Assembly: GCA_037447655.1 (NCBI GenBank)
Contig: JBBHKE010000049.1
Coordinates: 25,510-89,509 of the forward strand
DNA length: 64,000 bases
Direction of reading: 5' to 3'
DNA from: Zygnema cylindricum
Taxonomy: Eukaryota > Streptophyta > Zygnematophyceae > Zygnematales > Zygnemataceae
A program made the translations under genes and the position numbers. Shown piece after piece: positions 34,285 through 46,085 of the stretch (position 1 is its first letter; each line of letters starts with the position of its first letter). Under the pieces are notes generated by a model that was not told the origin of the DNA, did no database searches, and worked only from the letters and a program-made list of their open reading frames with translations.

Positions 34285-35329
34285 TGTTGAAAATAATAGA
34301 GTTCTAGAGTATTTTTTAGGTTTAATAGGTTCGTATAAAAGAAAAATAAAATGGACATACAGCCTACCTCCACCTCCTCTCTCTAGCCCCCATACTTGTT
34401 GTAGTCACTGAAGGATAGAGAGGGAGGTTGATCCATGGCTGCCTTAGTTCAAACAGGTAGTTACTTTTAGTAGGTTACTAAAAATTATACTTGACGGACC
34501 CATGATTTGATCTGGGTACCTTTGGTTTGTCAAGTTGGCCGATAGCGGTTAGCTTTATCCTATTAAACTAGGACCAATGCTAAATGCTATAGAATGTGAT
34601 AGATATATATATATATATCTATAAGGAGGAACACATTCATTTAACTAAAACTGTATACGGCTTGCATAGATACAGTTTTTAGAAAGTACGAAGTACGACA
34701 CTTTTTCAAAACGAATACCACGCATTTTGTTTTGAGAGCGAAACAAATATCGCGCAAGTATTTATATTAGCTAAGATTGCGTCTCGCTGCGAATCCAACG
34801 GCACACATCATCGCCGGAATCCTGGAGTGGTCACTTTGGCGTTTTGTGACGTGGCATGACCTGGAGCCACGTGGAGAGATGACATTTGGTCATAGGAATT
34901 CAAGGAATGTACGGATGAGTGAAAAGCATACACGCGTCCGCTTAATAGCCTTGTTGTACATAGGCCGTACAAAAGGTACACCGGCAGTAGTACTTTTTGG
35001 TACGGTAGAGTAATCTGATTGGTCCGTACTTCAATAGATAAAAGTTATTAGAGGGAATCACGACTTAGAAAATTTTGGTAGGTAGTTACCTCTCTCTTTG
35101 AGAGTTTGTACAAATTGGCATTTTTACTACCTCATAACTTATAGGCCGGTTGGCCGTTTTCAGTGATTCTTTTTGCTACGGACTCAAGGGAGTACTGGCT
35201 GCACAAAGGTGCAGTCAAACTGTCATTTTGCCTTCCTGGACAGCAGTGGTTGTGGCTTGAAGTGGGTTAGTTCAATACTATCTAGAGGCTTCCTATATTC
35301 TGTGGTCCAATGGAGGACACAGAATTGCA
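34285..35329 (+). repeat. Element H 3' LTR
   Basis: TGTTGAAAATAATAG to ...CAGAATTGCA, 1045 bp. It has the inverted ACGTGGC pair at 34849-34855 and 34866-34872, and an (AT)n run near 34602-34618. Confidence 0.92.
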
Positions 35330-36415
35330 GATAGACATCAAGACAACCTTTTTGCATGGAGAATTGGAAGAGGAGATCTTCATGCGACAACTCGAAGGAT
35401 TTGTGGAGGAAGGAGAGTAGAGTAAGGTATACCGGCTGATTAAATCTCTTTATGGTTTAAAAAAGGCGCCTCGACAGTGAAATAAGAAGCTTGATGAGTT
35501 TTTTACCGGTCTGAGATATATCCAGATCAGCTCAGATCACTCAATCTATGTTTTTGAAGATGAAGAAGGTGTTATATTTATTATAATTTATGTTGATGAT
35601 TTGCTTGTTTTAAGTAAATCAATGCAAAAGATAAATAAACTGAAAACCGATCTTAAAGGTTGATTTAAAATGAAGGATATGGGGGAGGCAATATATATTT
35701 TTGGAATTCAAGTAGAAAGAGACCCTGAAAGAAAGATTATAAGATAGACTCAAGAAAAAGCAATAGGGAACATGTTGGAAAAATTTCAGATGGATAAAGC
35801 TAATAGGTACACAACTCTAATAGAGTTAAAAAAGGGATGTGAGGGGAGTGAGGATAAAGAAGTCATAGTCTTAGACGAGGAATGAAGTCCTTAAGAAGAG
35901 AAGTTCATGCAGACTATTCCTTACAAGCAAGTAGTTGGAAGCCTAATCTATTTTATGAATTGTACCCACCCGGATTTAGCTGCAGCTCTAGGAGTGCTGA
36001 GTAGAAGTCTAAATGCTTCTATTAAGAAAAATTGGCAGGCAACTAAGAGAGTCGTTAGATATTTGATAGGAACTAGGGATATATGGTTGCATTTGGGTGG
36101 GGAGAATACTGACATCACTACTTGGAGTGATGTTAGTTATGGTGATGATCCGATGAGGAGATGTACTTTTGGATATGTATTATATGTGGGTGATGGGGCT
36201 TGCTGTTGGAGAAGCAAACAGGAAAAGGTTATTGCTCAGTCCACCATGGAGGCTGAGTATATAGCCTCTTGCTCTGCTCTAAAAGAATTAATGTGGGTCA
36301 AGACTTTGCTTAGTGAGCTTGTTTAACTTAAGAGTGGTGTGTATAAATGTTTTTGTGATAATCAGGCAGCAATCGCTATTTGTGCCAATCCTAAACATCA
36401 TTTTAAAGCGAAACA
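35330..36415 (+). pseudogene. Element G reverse transcriptase and RNase H, second part
   Basis: It continues the polyprotein interrupted at 28892: DIKTTFLHGELEEEIFMRQ, SLYGLKKAPRQ, then an intact FIIIYVDDLLVLSKS (35577-35620). RNase H is open at 35907-36326 (YFMNCTHPDLAAALGVLSRS, TTWSDVSYGDDPMRRCTFGY, then AQSTMEAEYIASCSALKELM). Stops lie near 35419, 35662, 35745 and 35884. It ends at 36415 inside NPKHHFKAKH where unrelated sequence begins. Confidence 0.88.
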
Positions 36416-37090
36416 TGTTAGAATTGCAATGTGAGATTTTTTCAATGAAGGTTCGTATTTAGTGTGGGTCGGTTTTGACGCGCGTCACGTCGCGCATTTT
36501 GTTTCGTTTCATTAGTACTTTTGTTTTCGTTTGATTTAGTGTGAACGGTTTGGTCTATTTTGTATGTGTACGTGACTTCTAGTACTTTCGGTTCGTACAA
36601 AGTACTTGTAGCAGTTTCGTTTCACGTAGGTTAAGTTGTACTTTAGGTATTGTACTTCTAGACGTTTCGTTTCGAGAATTTTCAGTTTGCGTCGTACTCT
36701 ATTTTACGTCCAAGTACATGTGACGCTTCTAGAATTAGATTTCTAGATGTAATCTGCGACTAAGTTAAAATGCCAGCCAGTGAGGGAATTAGATACCACT
36801 AAGGAGAACCCAAGGAGAAATCAATGTAGCGTTAATGTATGTGAATTAATGTGAGTTTCCTCTTCTGAATTATGTGATGTCTCTATCTATGTTCATGAGG
36901 ATTTAATGTATGAGAGCTGGTTGATATTTGATGTGAGTTAAATTCGCTTCCGCATTGTAATTTGTTAATTCTTTGCGCATTCCGATTGTGTTTTTGATCC
37001 TTTCAATTTGTCGAGTGTTTCTGGGAATTTGTAAAAGAACCTTGGAATTATGAAGTAATTAGGGAGGATCTTGCAGAAAACAGAAAAAAA
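36416..37090 (+). repeat. Unclassified LTR-like sequence truncating element G
   Basis: It begins TGTTAGAATTGCAATG exactly where the RNase H reading of G breaks off, as an LTR terminus would. It is rich in tttcgtttc/cgtac words and contains cgcgcattttgtttcg (36491-36506), similar to gcgcatttgtttcg in LTR F (19601-19614). No partner copy, downstream end or primer site could be set. It may be a distant LTR or other repeat. Confidence 0.4.
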
Positions 37091-40000
37091 AACCATGTAA
37101 CTTTTAGGAAATTATATATTGGTGCGCGTGGCTCTTATGGATGGGGAAGAAGAAAAAATCGGCGACACCTTCCCCCATGGCAGGTCCTTGTTGAGCCCAT
37201 GGTGGAGGATGACCCATTCACACATGGCCATAGTGAAAGCCCGGCCGCCCGAACCTTGAGAAGCCTTTTGTTGGCATGTTTCCCATTTAACTCCTTGCTT
37301 CCCCATTTATCCGCGGCTCTTAGTTCTACGATTCCCCTCTGTGACTCTTACCCGACCCTGGACTCCCGTGTGGTGCCCAGATTTTGTACATTTTCTAGTG
37401 GGCCTTGACTCTTACCCGACCCTGGACTCCCGTGTGGTGCCCAGATTTTGTACATTTTCTAGTGGGCCTTGGCTTTCAGTACTCTTAGCCCTTGCGATGT
37501 CCTCGGCCCTTCCCCATGGGTCTGTCCCCAAATTGTGAATGCGCCTCGAGGGCCGCACTCTCCTCTTTGAAAGGAGAAACCGCAGGCTGCCCGAATACTT
37601 TGTGAGGCCGCCTGGACATGGTCTCCGCAACACGGATCCCAAATGAAATCTGTCCACGTAGTCAGGTCTCTGAAGATCAATGGCTCCTCAGACTGAACCC
37701 CTGTTCTTCGAATGTGCCAGGAACCTTCCTCCTCTTAACACCTGAGCGTCTCTCCCTTAATTTACAAGTCGGAAGTAAAGATGCAAAGTTTATATTCCAT
37801 TTTTTCCTATTACTCCGAATCTGTTACTCTACCTGAAGACCGATGTTAAAAACATACATCCGAAAAGAATGTGTAACAGCCATAAAAAAATAATGATGAA
37901 GAGGCACACATGCACACAGAAAAAGAGGGGAGAGTTGAAAGTCCTTCTGCTCAAAATAAATTTGCAAAGACAAAGTTGTGTTCTGCGCATTTCCTACCTA
38001 TATCTCACAAGGCATTCCATAAGAGAGGATCCTTGGCCCAATCACAATCCTGAAAAATACATCTAGAAAGAGTTATCGAATGGTGGTACTCCGTCGTCTA
38101 TAGAAAGGGGCGGAGAAGAAACGTACAGGGCGGCGGAGAAGAAAAGTACCGTAAACGAACAGCCTTAACCACACGTGGGATGGGAGGAATGAATACAGCG
38201 CAAAAGGAGTTAGAGTACGTTCCAATTTCTTAGTAAAGTAAAGTGAAGAGACAGGTGCAAGTAAAACGTTACGTTTCGGTAATTTTACAACCAAAAATTT
38301 ATTTCAACATTGAAATCATGGGTACTCCACATGGTTTACTATTTAAAGTCAAAGAATTCCGATCGTAACGATCACAGTTATATGGTATTGAGTTTTCTTG
38401 AAGGAGATTCTCAGATCTGGTATTGTACGCATAGAAGATGAGTCGAAAAAAAAAGCAAAAGGGAAATTACAACATCAAAAATCAATATAACTGTTTTTAC
38501 AAAAAATAAAAGAATGTAACTAAAATACTACTGCTTTTCTTTTCTAAGGTACATATTCTGATTTGTAACTTCCAAAATTCAACATTCTATAGCAAGGTGC
38601 TCTAAAGTTGGGTGTGCATGCTTTCCCCCATTTTTTTCCCTCTTGTACAGTTACTTTTTCCAAACCTTAAACAAATACATTAATATTATTCCCTAAACAA
38701 TTGAGCAAACAAATGGATCCCGAGTAAAAATCTTGAAAATTATCCGAGAAATTAACAAAAATATACAATGTCCTGCCTCCTTGCACAAATCCCAGCATAC
38801 TTTATTCGCTTGTTGAGTTTAACGAACGTCTTAGAAACGAAATCTTCAAAATATCTAAAATAGTTGTCTCCAAAATGTTCCCTCGAATGCAGTAAGCCAT
38901 TCGGACTCGACCCTTATCTTCTTGGACAAACTTTTCTTGTAAAAACATCTTTGCAAAAAATTCTTTGCGGAATATTTTGGAAACATTCTTTTCTGGAATG
39001 AGCTCCCCGATAAAACCTTTTTACATCCCCATTGTCAGTTTCCCTATTTTCTCTTCCTGTACACCTTCCGATTGTCTCCTTTCACAAGACAATGTTCTTA
39101 AATAAGATGTTTCCGCCGAAAAAAATTCAGGAACATTTCACAAAAAAGTCTAGCAGAACAAATTCTGAAAGACATTCTGAAGAAAACCATCTCCAAAAAT
39201 CTGTCTGTAGTTAGCGTAGACGAGAACCATATTATACAAAACTTGTGCAGAATGTTTCTACCAAAAAGATTTGTGGGAAGATAATGAGGATATCTTTTTA
39301 AGATGGGTGTTTGTATCGTGATATTTCTGTACTGAATGGTCCATGGAGCGTCGGCCCCTCCGTGCTCATCGAGCACTTTTTATGGATCCCGGAATTATCG
39401 GAGGAACAATTGTCGGTGTTCCCACTCGCACATTTGAGAAATTGGTGGAAACTGGCGAATTCGGAGCTCCCGTACTCCAGAACTGAGTTGCGACTGTCGA
39501 AGTGTAAAGTAAAGACATATAAAGGGACATTGTTGTATTGATAGGGAAAACACCCATGCCTTTGTTGTCTTGATATCGTAGAAGATTTTTATCGGCGTAC
39601 CACCTGTAAATTGGATATAACCTTAAACATTGTGATTTTGGGTCGAAAGGTCAAAGTCCAGGGGTATGGTTTTACGGATCGAAACATTATCACGAATGCA
39701 TTTGTTTGAGATTAGTACGATTGGTGACGCTTAAGGTTTTCGAATACTTGTATGGATTGCATTTCCTTTATCCCGCATTTTTAAATACTAAATTATCCAA
39801 AAAGGCGTTTTTAAGTCTTCCAATAAGCTGTAATATGCATTATTTGTGAAATGTTGCAGTCCAACGCATTCACAATCAACTGTGGATGTTGCTGACATTT
39901 TTTCAATGTTTACATTCTATTTACTTAGAACATTATGGTCATGGAAATGACTTGTCTTAATTTAACATTTTTCCGAGCAAAAGGGGGGCAAAAAACCGTA

Positions 40001-40479
40001 AAATCTGATCTTAATTAAATTACTCACATTATCCTGTTTAGTGTCCAAACAAGTGTGTAATTGTGGAAATCTTCGGAACAATCGAACCCTAAGTCGTCGA
40101 TTGAGCTGTAATAGTTTGCGCCGTTGAAAACGGATTTCATCGAAACTCGACGGCTCGTATCGCCGTAGAATTCCATGATGATCGAATTTCAGTTTGGATT
40201 GTCTAATGGAGTTGAAAGCTGGATATATTGCTATAAACCAGAAAATATTAAGCCTCTCTGATTACGGTTCGAAATATATAGGACTAAATTTTCTATTGAA
40301 ATTACAGCCACTGAAAATGTCGAGATAAAAAGAGTCAACAAGGGAAATACCTTTTGATACAAGAAAATGTTGACATGGCCAGGAAACGTTGGCAAAGATA
40401 AACTGAAACAGACACCAACAAGAGGAACAGGAATAGAAAATTACGCTAAGCTGCATTACACCTAAAAGAGAATCATATA
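37091..40479. other. Unassigned region with a GC-richer island
   Basis: About 37120-37760 is visibly GC-richer than its surroundings, with several overlapping open frames on both strands (up to 81 codons), none recognised. It contains the 64-bp tandem duplication listed separately. From 37760 to 40479 the DNA is AT-rich with only short frames. A 47-residue plus-strand frame at 39343-39486 (MDPGIIGGTIVGVPTRTFEK inside it) looks peptide-like but has no support. I see no RNA gene or repeat family here. Confidence 0.5.
37343..37470 (+). repeat. Perfect 64-bp tandem duplication
   Basis: Two copies, 37343-37406 and 37407-37470, each from gactcttacccgaccc to ctagtgggcctt, without a mismatch seen. 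A perfect head-to-tail copy suggests a recent slippage event or an assembly artefact. Confidence 0.93.
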
Positions 40480-41129
40480 TGTTGGATTATTGTCGTTTCG
40501 CGGTATTTCCGCGAAGCGTCATACCATCATTTAATTGTTGACGTGAAGTACCACGTCATCATACGAAACGTACGATGTAAGTTTCGTGGTACTAATTTTG
40601 AAGTGTCCGCGAACGAAACATACTATTTCGTTTCGCGTGACTTTTGTCTTCATGTACAGATGTTTGATTTTGCGTGCAGGTGTACTTGTGAAGCGACACG
40701 TGTTAAGTCAACGTTTGGAGTTTGTTGTTTCGAAGGAAGAAAGCGCGTGCGCCTTCCTTCGTGGAATTTTCATTGAAGAGTGCCCAGTCAGCTAGGGACA
40801 GACTTCGTCGCTACTCTAAGTTCTGCTTGTCTTATCTTGTTGTCTCTTAGTGTAGAGTAGCGAGTATATATAGGTAGCAGTGTATATGTGCACAGTATTA
40901 ATTAATCAACCAATTAATCATAGAGGATTTATATTGGAGTAGAGATTATTTAAAGAGAAGAGTGAAGAGAGAGAAGAGAGAAGAGACATGATGTAAAGAG
41001 GCTTCGGCCAAGAACACTTAAAAATCTTTTTGGCTGAATATTCCTCTTGTCTTTTATGAGCTTCCGCTGTGTAATGATTTATGTTTTATGAATTATTTTA
41101 AGAGAAACTCTTTTGCTTAAGATCCTACA
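40480..41129 (+). repeat. Candidate 5' LTR of element I
   Basis: It starts TGTTGGATTATTG and ends ...aagatcctaca, about 650 bp. It contains a TATA-like tatatata (40865-40872) followed by a purine-rich leader (gagaagagagaagagaca) and several tttcg/cgaaac words. This is the composition expected of an LTR promoter, but a matching 3' copy is not convincing, so the call is tentative. Confidence 0.5.
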
Positions 41130-41166
41130 AAGGCATCACTGAAAACGCTCACCTGAGCGGAATGTT

Positions 41167-41460
41167 ATGGCTGATCAAAGTCAACAAATATAGAATCTCT
41201 CTAGGAGAGAGGTAATAGAAAACTTCCTAAGTTCTAAAGTTCTACTTATAACCCGTATCTAGTGACCTATCTACCAATCAGAATACTGTAACTTACAATT
41301 TTTACAAGAGAAGGTACACTAGCCATTGTACGATCTGTATGGCATTTGTAAACACCAATGAAATCGATGTATTTTCTATGTCCGACGTAATGGATTTTTC
41401 GCATCTCCCTTTGCTAACCTCTGGAGACCTACCACGTGTCAATCTGTCTGCTCTTTGACA
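41167..41460 (-). repeat. Family LTR fragment, minus orientation
   Basis: It aligns with 7560-7760 and 10830-11000: tctctctaggagagaggt, then tataacccgtatctagtgac and accaatca, followed by tgtacgatctgtatggc. The ends are eroded. Confidence 0.6.
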
Positions 41461-41559
41461 TAAGCCATTAATTTAACAATAATTAGTTAAACATAATTGT
41501 CGACCAAGTCACAAATATGCAAAAGCTCTTTGAATCGAATGATAAGGCATCGCTCTTCA

Positions 41560-42570
41560 TTCATGCCTTGTTGGAAAAAATGACACATCCCTTTATCGAG
41601 GGATTACAATACTTTGGATTCAATCATTACTTTTCTTAAGTCGACCGAGGCAAATTCCCCAAGTTCATTGAGAGGAACTCCACTAGCCGGTACTCTTATT
41701 GCTACGTCGACCGAAACTCCGGATATAAATTATCTTCGGGGAAAAGAAGGGAGAAAAGGAGGAAATCCGAGAGGAAGAGGGGGAAAAGGACAACAAAGGG
41801 CCAAGAAAACTCATTTCCAGCCCGCAAATTAAAATATAACCAATATTGCTTGCTTTCAGTGCAACAAATTTGGCCACATGGCGGCATCTTTTCCGAATTA
41901 GGAGTGGCAATGCCATTTTTGGGGCAAAGAGGGCCACATAAGCCCACGATGTTATCCAAAATTGGAAAATGGAGGCGGCGGTGGTAGATAAGGCGACGAC
42001 AAAAATGGTGGTCGCGGCAGCAACCGTCTTGGAGGCCTCGTTGGTCGTGGGGTCGCCATGGTGAAGGAAGAGGATATGTTATGGTGGATGGAAATTTTTA
42101 AAAAGGCGAACGAGCGCATACTTTTGAAGTCTTTAACTTGTTCCTTAACTTATAGGCTAGTGCCATGCAACAAGAAAATTAGTGGATCATAAATTTTGGA
42201 GCTTCGCAGGAAGTGTGTACTGAAGCTTCACTCGTCAATTTTTGACAACATACGTCAACTGACGATCCCAAAACAAAGCACTGTAACAAGTGGAAAAGTG
42301 ATTTGATTGATACAGTTGGTAATGTACATTTGGATCTTCCACTTCTAGACCCACGCGGATTTGAAAAAGTGACGCAAACCAAATTAATTTACGTTTTGTA
42401 CATACCTATTGGTTCAGTAAACCTTTTGAGTGTTCCACATATTCAGCGAGCGAGCGAGAGCGTAGTTGCATATGGCGATTTGACAATAAATATTGTACGA
42501 TCTCACAGCATACAAATCGGCGAAGAATAAGTGACAAATTGAATGCATAGCAGCCTGTTATGACGTCGGC
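41560..42570 (+). pseudogene. Element I gag zinc region and protease remnant
   Basis: Two tandem zinc knuckles near 41855-41950 are damaged: FQCNKFGHMAASFP has Ser in place of the last Cys, and CHFWGKEGHISPRC has Trp in place of the second. A Gly/Arg-rich stretch follows (RKGGNPRGRGGKGQQR at about 41750). The protease near 42180-42530 reads WIINFGASQEVCTEAS with DSG replaced by NFG, then LIYVLYIPIGSVNLLSVPHI. It is non-functional. Confidence 0.72.
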
Positions 42571-42599
42571 CAAAATCCCCCTCAATATCTACCGATATT

Positions 42600-43330
42600 A
42601 TCTTACAAATCTCTGAATTAAAAGGCAATCTAACGTTGTGTCACCATCGAATGTGTGACACATCATAGGGAAGCCTACGTCGTATGATTGAAAATTGGAG
42701 TGTGAGGGGATTAGATTTCGTATTGAGAGAGAAAATTAATGGATGTAATGAGTCTAGTAAGAGGAGACAAATTCGAAAGCCACATACGACCAAAATTACG
42801 CTCTATCAATCAAAGCATGTGCTTGGATTGGTATACATCGATTTATATGGAGAAGCGACACCGAAACCAATTTGTGGGAAATAATACATTATGGTGGTGG
42901 TGGATGGATTCTCATGATTCACATGGGAAATGCTCCGTAAACACAAATCCGAGGAATTTGAAAGATTCCAAGGGTGGCATGTGATGGGCAAAAGGCAATG
43001 TGAAAGAAAACTAAAATCTATTCTATCTGATAATGGAAGTGAATCGATTGTCTTTGATGCTTATAGTAAGGAGTGGGGGATCATGCATCAATACATGGCA
43101 CCTTACTCACCAGAATCCAATGGCATTGCGGAAAGGAAAAACTACACACTTCAAGTGATGGTGCGATCTATGATTCACGGATCCGGTCAAAGCATTAATT
43201 TGTGGGGAGATGCAATTTTGACCGCAAATCACATTTGTAATAGGAGGCTTACATCAATTTCGGGTGAGAAAACTCCGTACAGATTGTGGAATAGCTGCAA
43301 ACTTACTTTTCACCACATTCGGATTTGAGT
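42600..43330 (+). pseudogene. Element I integrase remnant
   Basis: Pieces 42684-42884 (KHVLGLVYIDLYGEATPKP, first catalytic Asp in YIDLYG) and 42930-43328 (LKSILSDNGSESIVFDAYSK, APYSPESNGIAERKNYTLQV, WGDAILTANHICNRRL). The D and E of the catalytic triad are visible. Breaks are at 42882 and about 42920. Confidence 0.83.
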
Positions 43331-44702
43331 GTGTCGTGCTTCGGTTTATGTTCAATCTCAAAAAAGAAGGGGAAATTTGCGTCGCGGAATCGGAGTGAAC
43401 ATATTGTTGGTCATAGCTCTAAAAGAAGCCCTTTTCGGATCTATGATCCAATTCGCAATGTCATTGAGGAATCTCGTAATGTGGACTATCATAAGGATCT
43501 TTTATCCACAATTTCTTGATCGGCAAAGTGGAATTCGAACTTTGACTTTCATGAGGAATTTGACATTGGTGATGTTAATGATGTTGAATGTTTGGATTTG
43601 GAAATTGAATCGGAATCCACCTCCAATGTTACAAGTGAGAAGGGGAAAATTGTGGAAATTTTAAATTTAGATAACATTGGAGAAGATTCTCCAAGTAAAA
43701 ATTCTTGAATGTCTTCAGACACTCGGAAATCTTCTTTGACTTCTAAGTCGACTGGATTGAGTGATATTGAGGAAGAATCGGAAAAAGAGAAATAATTTGA
43801 GCCGCGGAAAAGCATGCAAGAAATAATAGAAAGACACCGGCTCGTCTCTCCTTTGATGGAACGGAAAATGTGGAAAATTCCAATTATTATATTTCGACAG
43901 CAAGGGAGGAAAACTTCCACATAAAGCAATCATTGTGTGAAAATTTGTTGGACGATCCGCAATCGTACACTGAAGCTCAAAAATCGTGCGATAGGGAGAA
44001 TCATTGGAAACCGGCATCGGATAGGGAATTTCAATCTATAATCCATAATCGTACATTTGAGGAGGTAAGCCTACCGGAAGGGAAAACAGTTATTGATGCG
44101 AAGTGGATTTTTAAGACTAAAATTGGTGCATCGGAGGAAATTGTGAAGCTAGGTGAGTGTGAAAAGGTTTTTAACAAAAAGAAGAAGTAGATTAAACCCA
44201 AGCATATGCACGGCTTGAGAGGTTTGATTCTTTGAGGATGTTTATGGCTATTGCCGCTCTCGATAATAAGCATGAACACCAAATGGACGTGGAAACGACA
44301 TTCTTAAATGGTAATTTAGAGGAGGAAGTTTACATGAAGGTTTCAGATGGGGTAATATCGAAGGAGGGGAAAGTATGGCATTTGCGAAAGTCTTTGTATG
44401 GACTTAAGCAAGCGCCAAGGACTTGGTACTTGCGCTTACATAAGGTGTTGAATAAATTTGGATTCGTGCGTACTATTTATGACATTGGCGTTTACGTCAA
44501 AGGTGAAATGGAGGCCCAAATTATATTTTTTGTCCATGTGGATGAGGTTTTAATGATCTCTGACAAGTTGACGCGAATCAAGGTATTAAAAACGTACTTG
44601 CGTCTACATATTAGAGTGACAAAATTGGGTGACGTACGATATATTCTTGGCGTGGAAGTTTTAATATTTGATAATGTGGATATTAAATTGATGCAGTTAT
44701 AG
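43331..44702 (+). pseudogene. Element I linker and reverse transcriptase remnant
   Basis: A linker with acidic, Ser-rich composition, then RT from about 43950: NHWKPASDREFQSIIHNRTF and KTVIDAKWIFKTKIG. The open piece 44232-44702 has HQMDVETTFLNGNLEEEVYM, SLYGLKQAPRTWYLRLHKVL and the catalytic block as FFVHVDEVLMIS, where YVDD has become HVDE. The enzyme would be inactive. Confidence 0.82.
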
Positions 44703-45610
44703 TATTACAGAGAACTACTAACGAAATTTGTTATGTTCGATTCTTTGCCAGTTTTGACGCCACTAGATCCTAAAATACAATATGACAAATTCGAGGAGGG
44801 GAGGGTCCACGTGCCTTATCGCGAGGCCGTTGGGAGTTTGATGTATCTAAGTGTGGCCATGTGACCGAGTATTTTAGCCGCGGTTTCTGTCGTGAGCCGA
44901 TTTTTCAGTCAGGATTTTTTCAATTGCTTAAGAAGATTCAGTGGGAGGCCGTGAAGAGAAGTTAGCCGATTTTTCAGTCAGGATTTTTTCAATTGCTTAA
45001 GAAGATTCAGTGGGAGGCCGTGAAGAGAAGTTTTTGATGTTTTGCAGGTTCTATTGAAATTAGATTGTTGTTTTGAAGCTGATTTTTTCAAGCGCTTAAG
45101 AAGAATCATTGGGAGGCCGTGAAGAGAATCTTTGGATATCTTGTAGGTACTATTGAAATTAGATTGTTGTTTCAATCACGACAGGCGTCGTTGAAGTGCG
45201 TTGGATTTCGTGACGCAGATCGGGACGCCGACTTTGATACAGAAAAGTCAACGTCCGCTTATGCATTTGTATATGGCGGCGCGGCAGTTTCTTAGAGTTC
45301 ACGTCTTCAGCTTATTGACGCATTAATTTCAACCAAAACTGAGTGCATGGCGGCGTGTCACACATCTAAAGCGTCGATTTGGAATAAGGAGATGCTTGGT
45401 GAATTAGTGTTTGACTCTTTGAAAATCTTTTGTGATAGTATGAGTTCGATGGCATTGGTGAAGAATCCTATCTTTCATAAAAGGATAGCATATAAAGATT
45501 CAGTGGCATTTTGTGCGAAATTTTGGTCTCCAATTTTTGTACATATCTACTTTGGATGAAGCTGCGGATATGCCTACTAAAGCTGCAGCTGCGGCTTGCG
45601 TCTCATGATG
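44703..45610 (+). pseudogene. Element I RT end and RNase H remnant
   Basis: It covers VPYREAVGSLMYLSVAM, a repeated segment (44895-45135), then RNase H: GFRDADRDADFDTEKSTSAY, a TAG in place of Trp before SSRLQ (45295), and the piece 45347-45559 with KIFCDSMSSMALVKNPIFHK. It ends before a purine tract agagggggaga (45617-45627). Confidence 0.8.
44895..45135 (+). repeat. Tandem duplications inside element I RNase H
   Basis: A 69-bp unit is repeated exactly at 44895-44963 and 44964-45032 (agccgatttttcagtcagg...gtgaagagaagt). A longer, diverged copy of the second unit plus its downstream flank begins at 45079 (agctgattttttcaagcgc). The period of the second event is about 115 bp. Confidence 0.88.
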
Positions 45611-45627
45611 TCTTACAGAGGGGGAGA

Positions 45628-46085
45628 CCTTAATTGGGGCTTGTTTAATGATTGCAAATTTGAGAGGGGAATTGTTCGTCGCACGGCTATCTTGTTTGTC
45701 TTTAATTTAAGTTTGTGTTTTGATTTGTTTTTGGATTCTTATGTAGATTCTTTGTCCCGCATAGATTGTGTTTGGCGACGACTAAGTCAAAATAATTCGT
45801 TTGAAGTGTATGGTTATTTAATACTTTAGTACCTTGGTGGTTCGCATATAGACACGATTTGATTAGTAGGTGCTTAGTGCTCACTTTATATTTGTTGTTT
45901 CGTTTAGTTTGAAGAAGTGACGTTTCGTTTAAAAGTCTACATATTGAAGCGTAAAGGGAGAGGGAGAGTTAATCTTTGTGAAGAAAAGTTGGAATATATT
46001 GGCTTTCGTGGACTGCTCTCTCTTGTGATCTTTTTTGAATGCTTACGCTCTCTTTTGCACTCTACATTTTGTGTAAGATCCTTCA
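45628..46085 (+). repeat. Possible LTR remnant after element I
   Basis: It follows the purine tract and ends gtgtaagatccttca, like the 40480-41129 unit (aagatcctaca). Its interior has tgttgtttcgtttag and gacgtttcgttt words but no long alignment to the 5' candidate. The bases after it, gttggtac, resemble the start of a plant tRNA-iMet primer site, so it might instead be the 5' LTR of a lost element. Confidence 0.35.

Larger units (their letters stand above)
28893..35329 (+). mobile_element. Element H: most complete copia element in the window
   Basis: 6437 bp: LTR 28893-29936, primer site, gag, protease, integrase, RT, RNase H, purine tract, LTR 34285-35329. It sits inside the RT of element G, whose reading resumes at 35330 (DIKTTFLHGELEEEIF). 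The two LTRs are very similar in length (1044 and 1045 bp) with scattered differences. The first bases of the 5' LTR are eroded and no clean target duplication is visible. Coding frames are broken at several points, so it is not autonomous now. Confidence 0.92.
18410..36415 (+). mobile_element. Element G: copia element split by F and by H
   Basis: The 5' LTR is at 18410-19160 plus 25496-25810, interrupted by element F. The internal region is at 25811-28892 plus 35330-36415, interrupted by element H inside the reverse transcriptase. It ends abruptly at 36415 in RNase H (NPKHHFKAKH) and has no 3' LTR. The continuity of both the LTR and the polyprotein across the insertions supports the nesting. 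The copy has lost its zinc knuckle cysteines and has many stops. Confidence 0.88.
40480..46085 (+). mobile_element. Element I: decayed copia element of a second lineage
   Basis: Gag zinc region, protease, integrase, RT and RNase H in copia order, but with different motif wording from elements A-H (SPESNGIAERKNYTLQVMVR, SLYGLKQAPRTWYLRLHKVL, IFCDSMSSMALVKNPIFHKR). A candidate 5' LTR is at 40480-41129. A terminus resembling its end (gtaagatccttca) is at 46085. It has many stops and indels, and minus-orientation family LTR sequence is inserted near 41167-41460. Confidence 0.8.

Noticed and set aside
39343-39486. 47-residue frame of protein-like composition
   Set aside because: Too short to separate from chance, with no splice signals in phase and no repeat or gene context.
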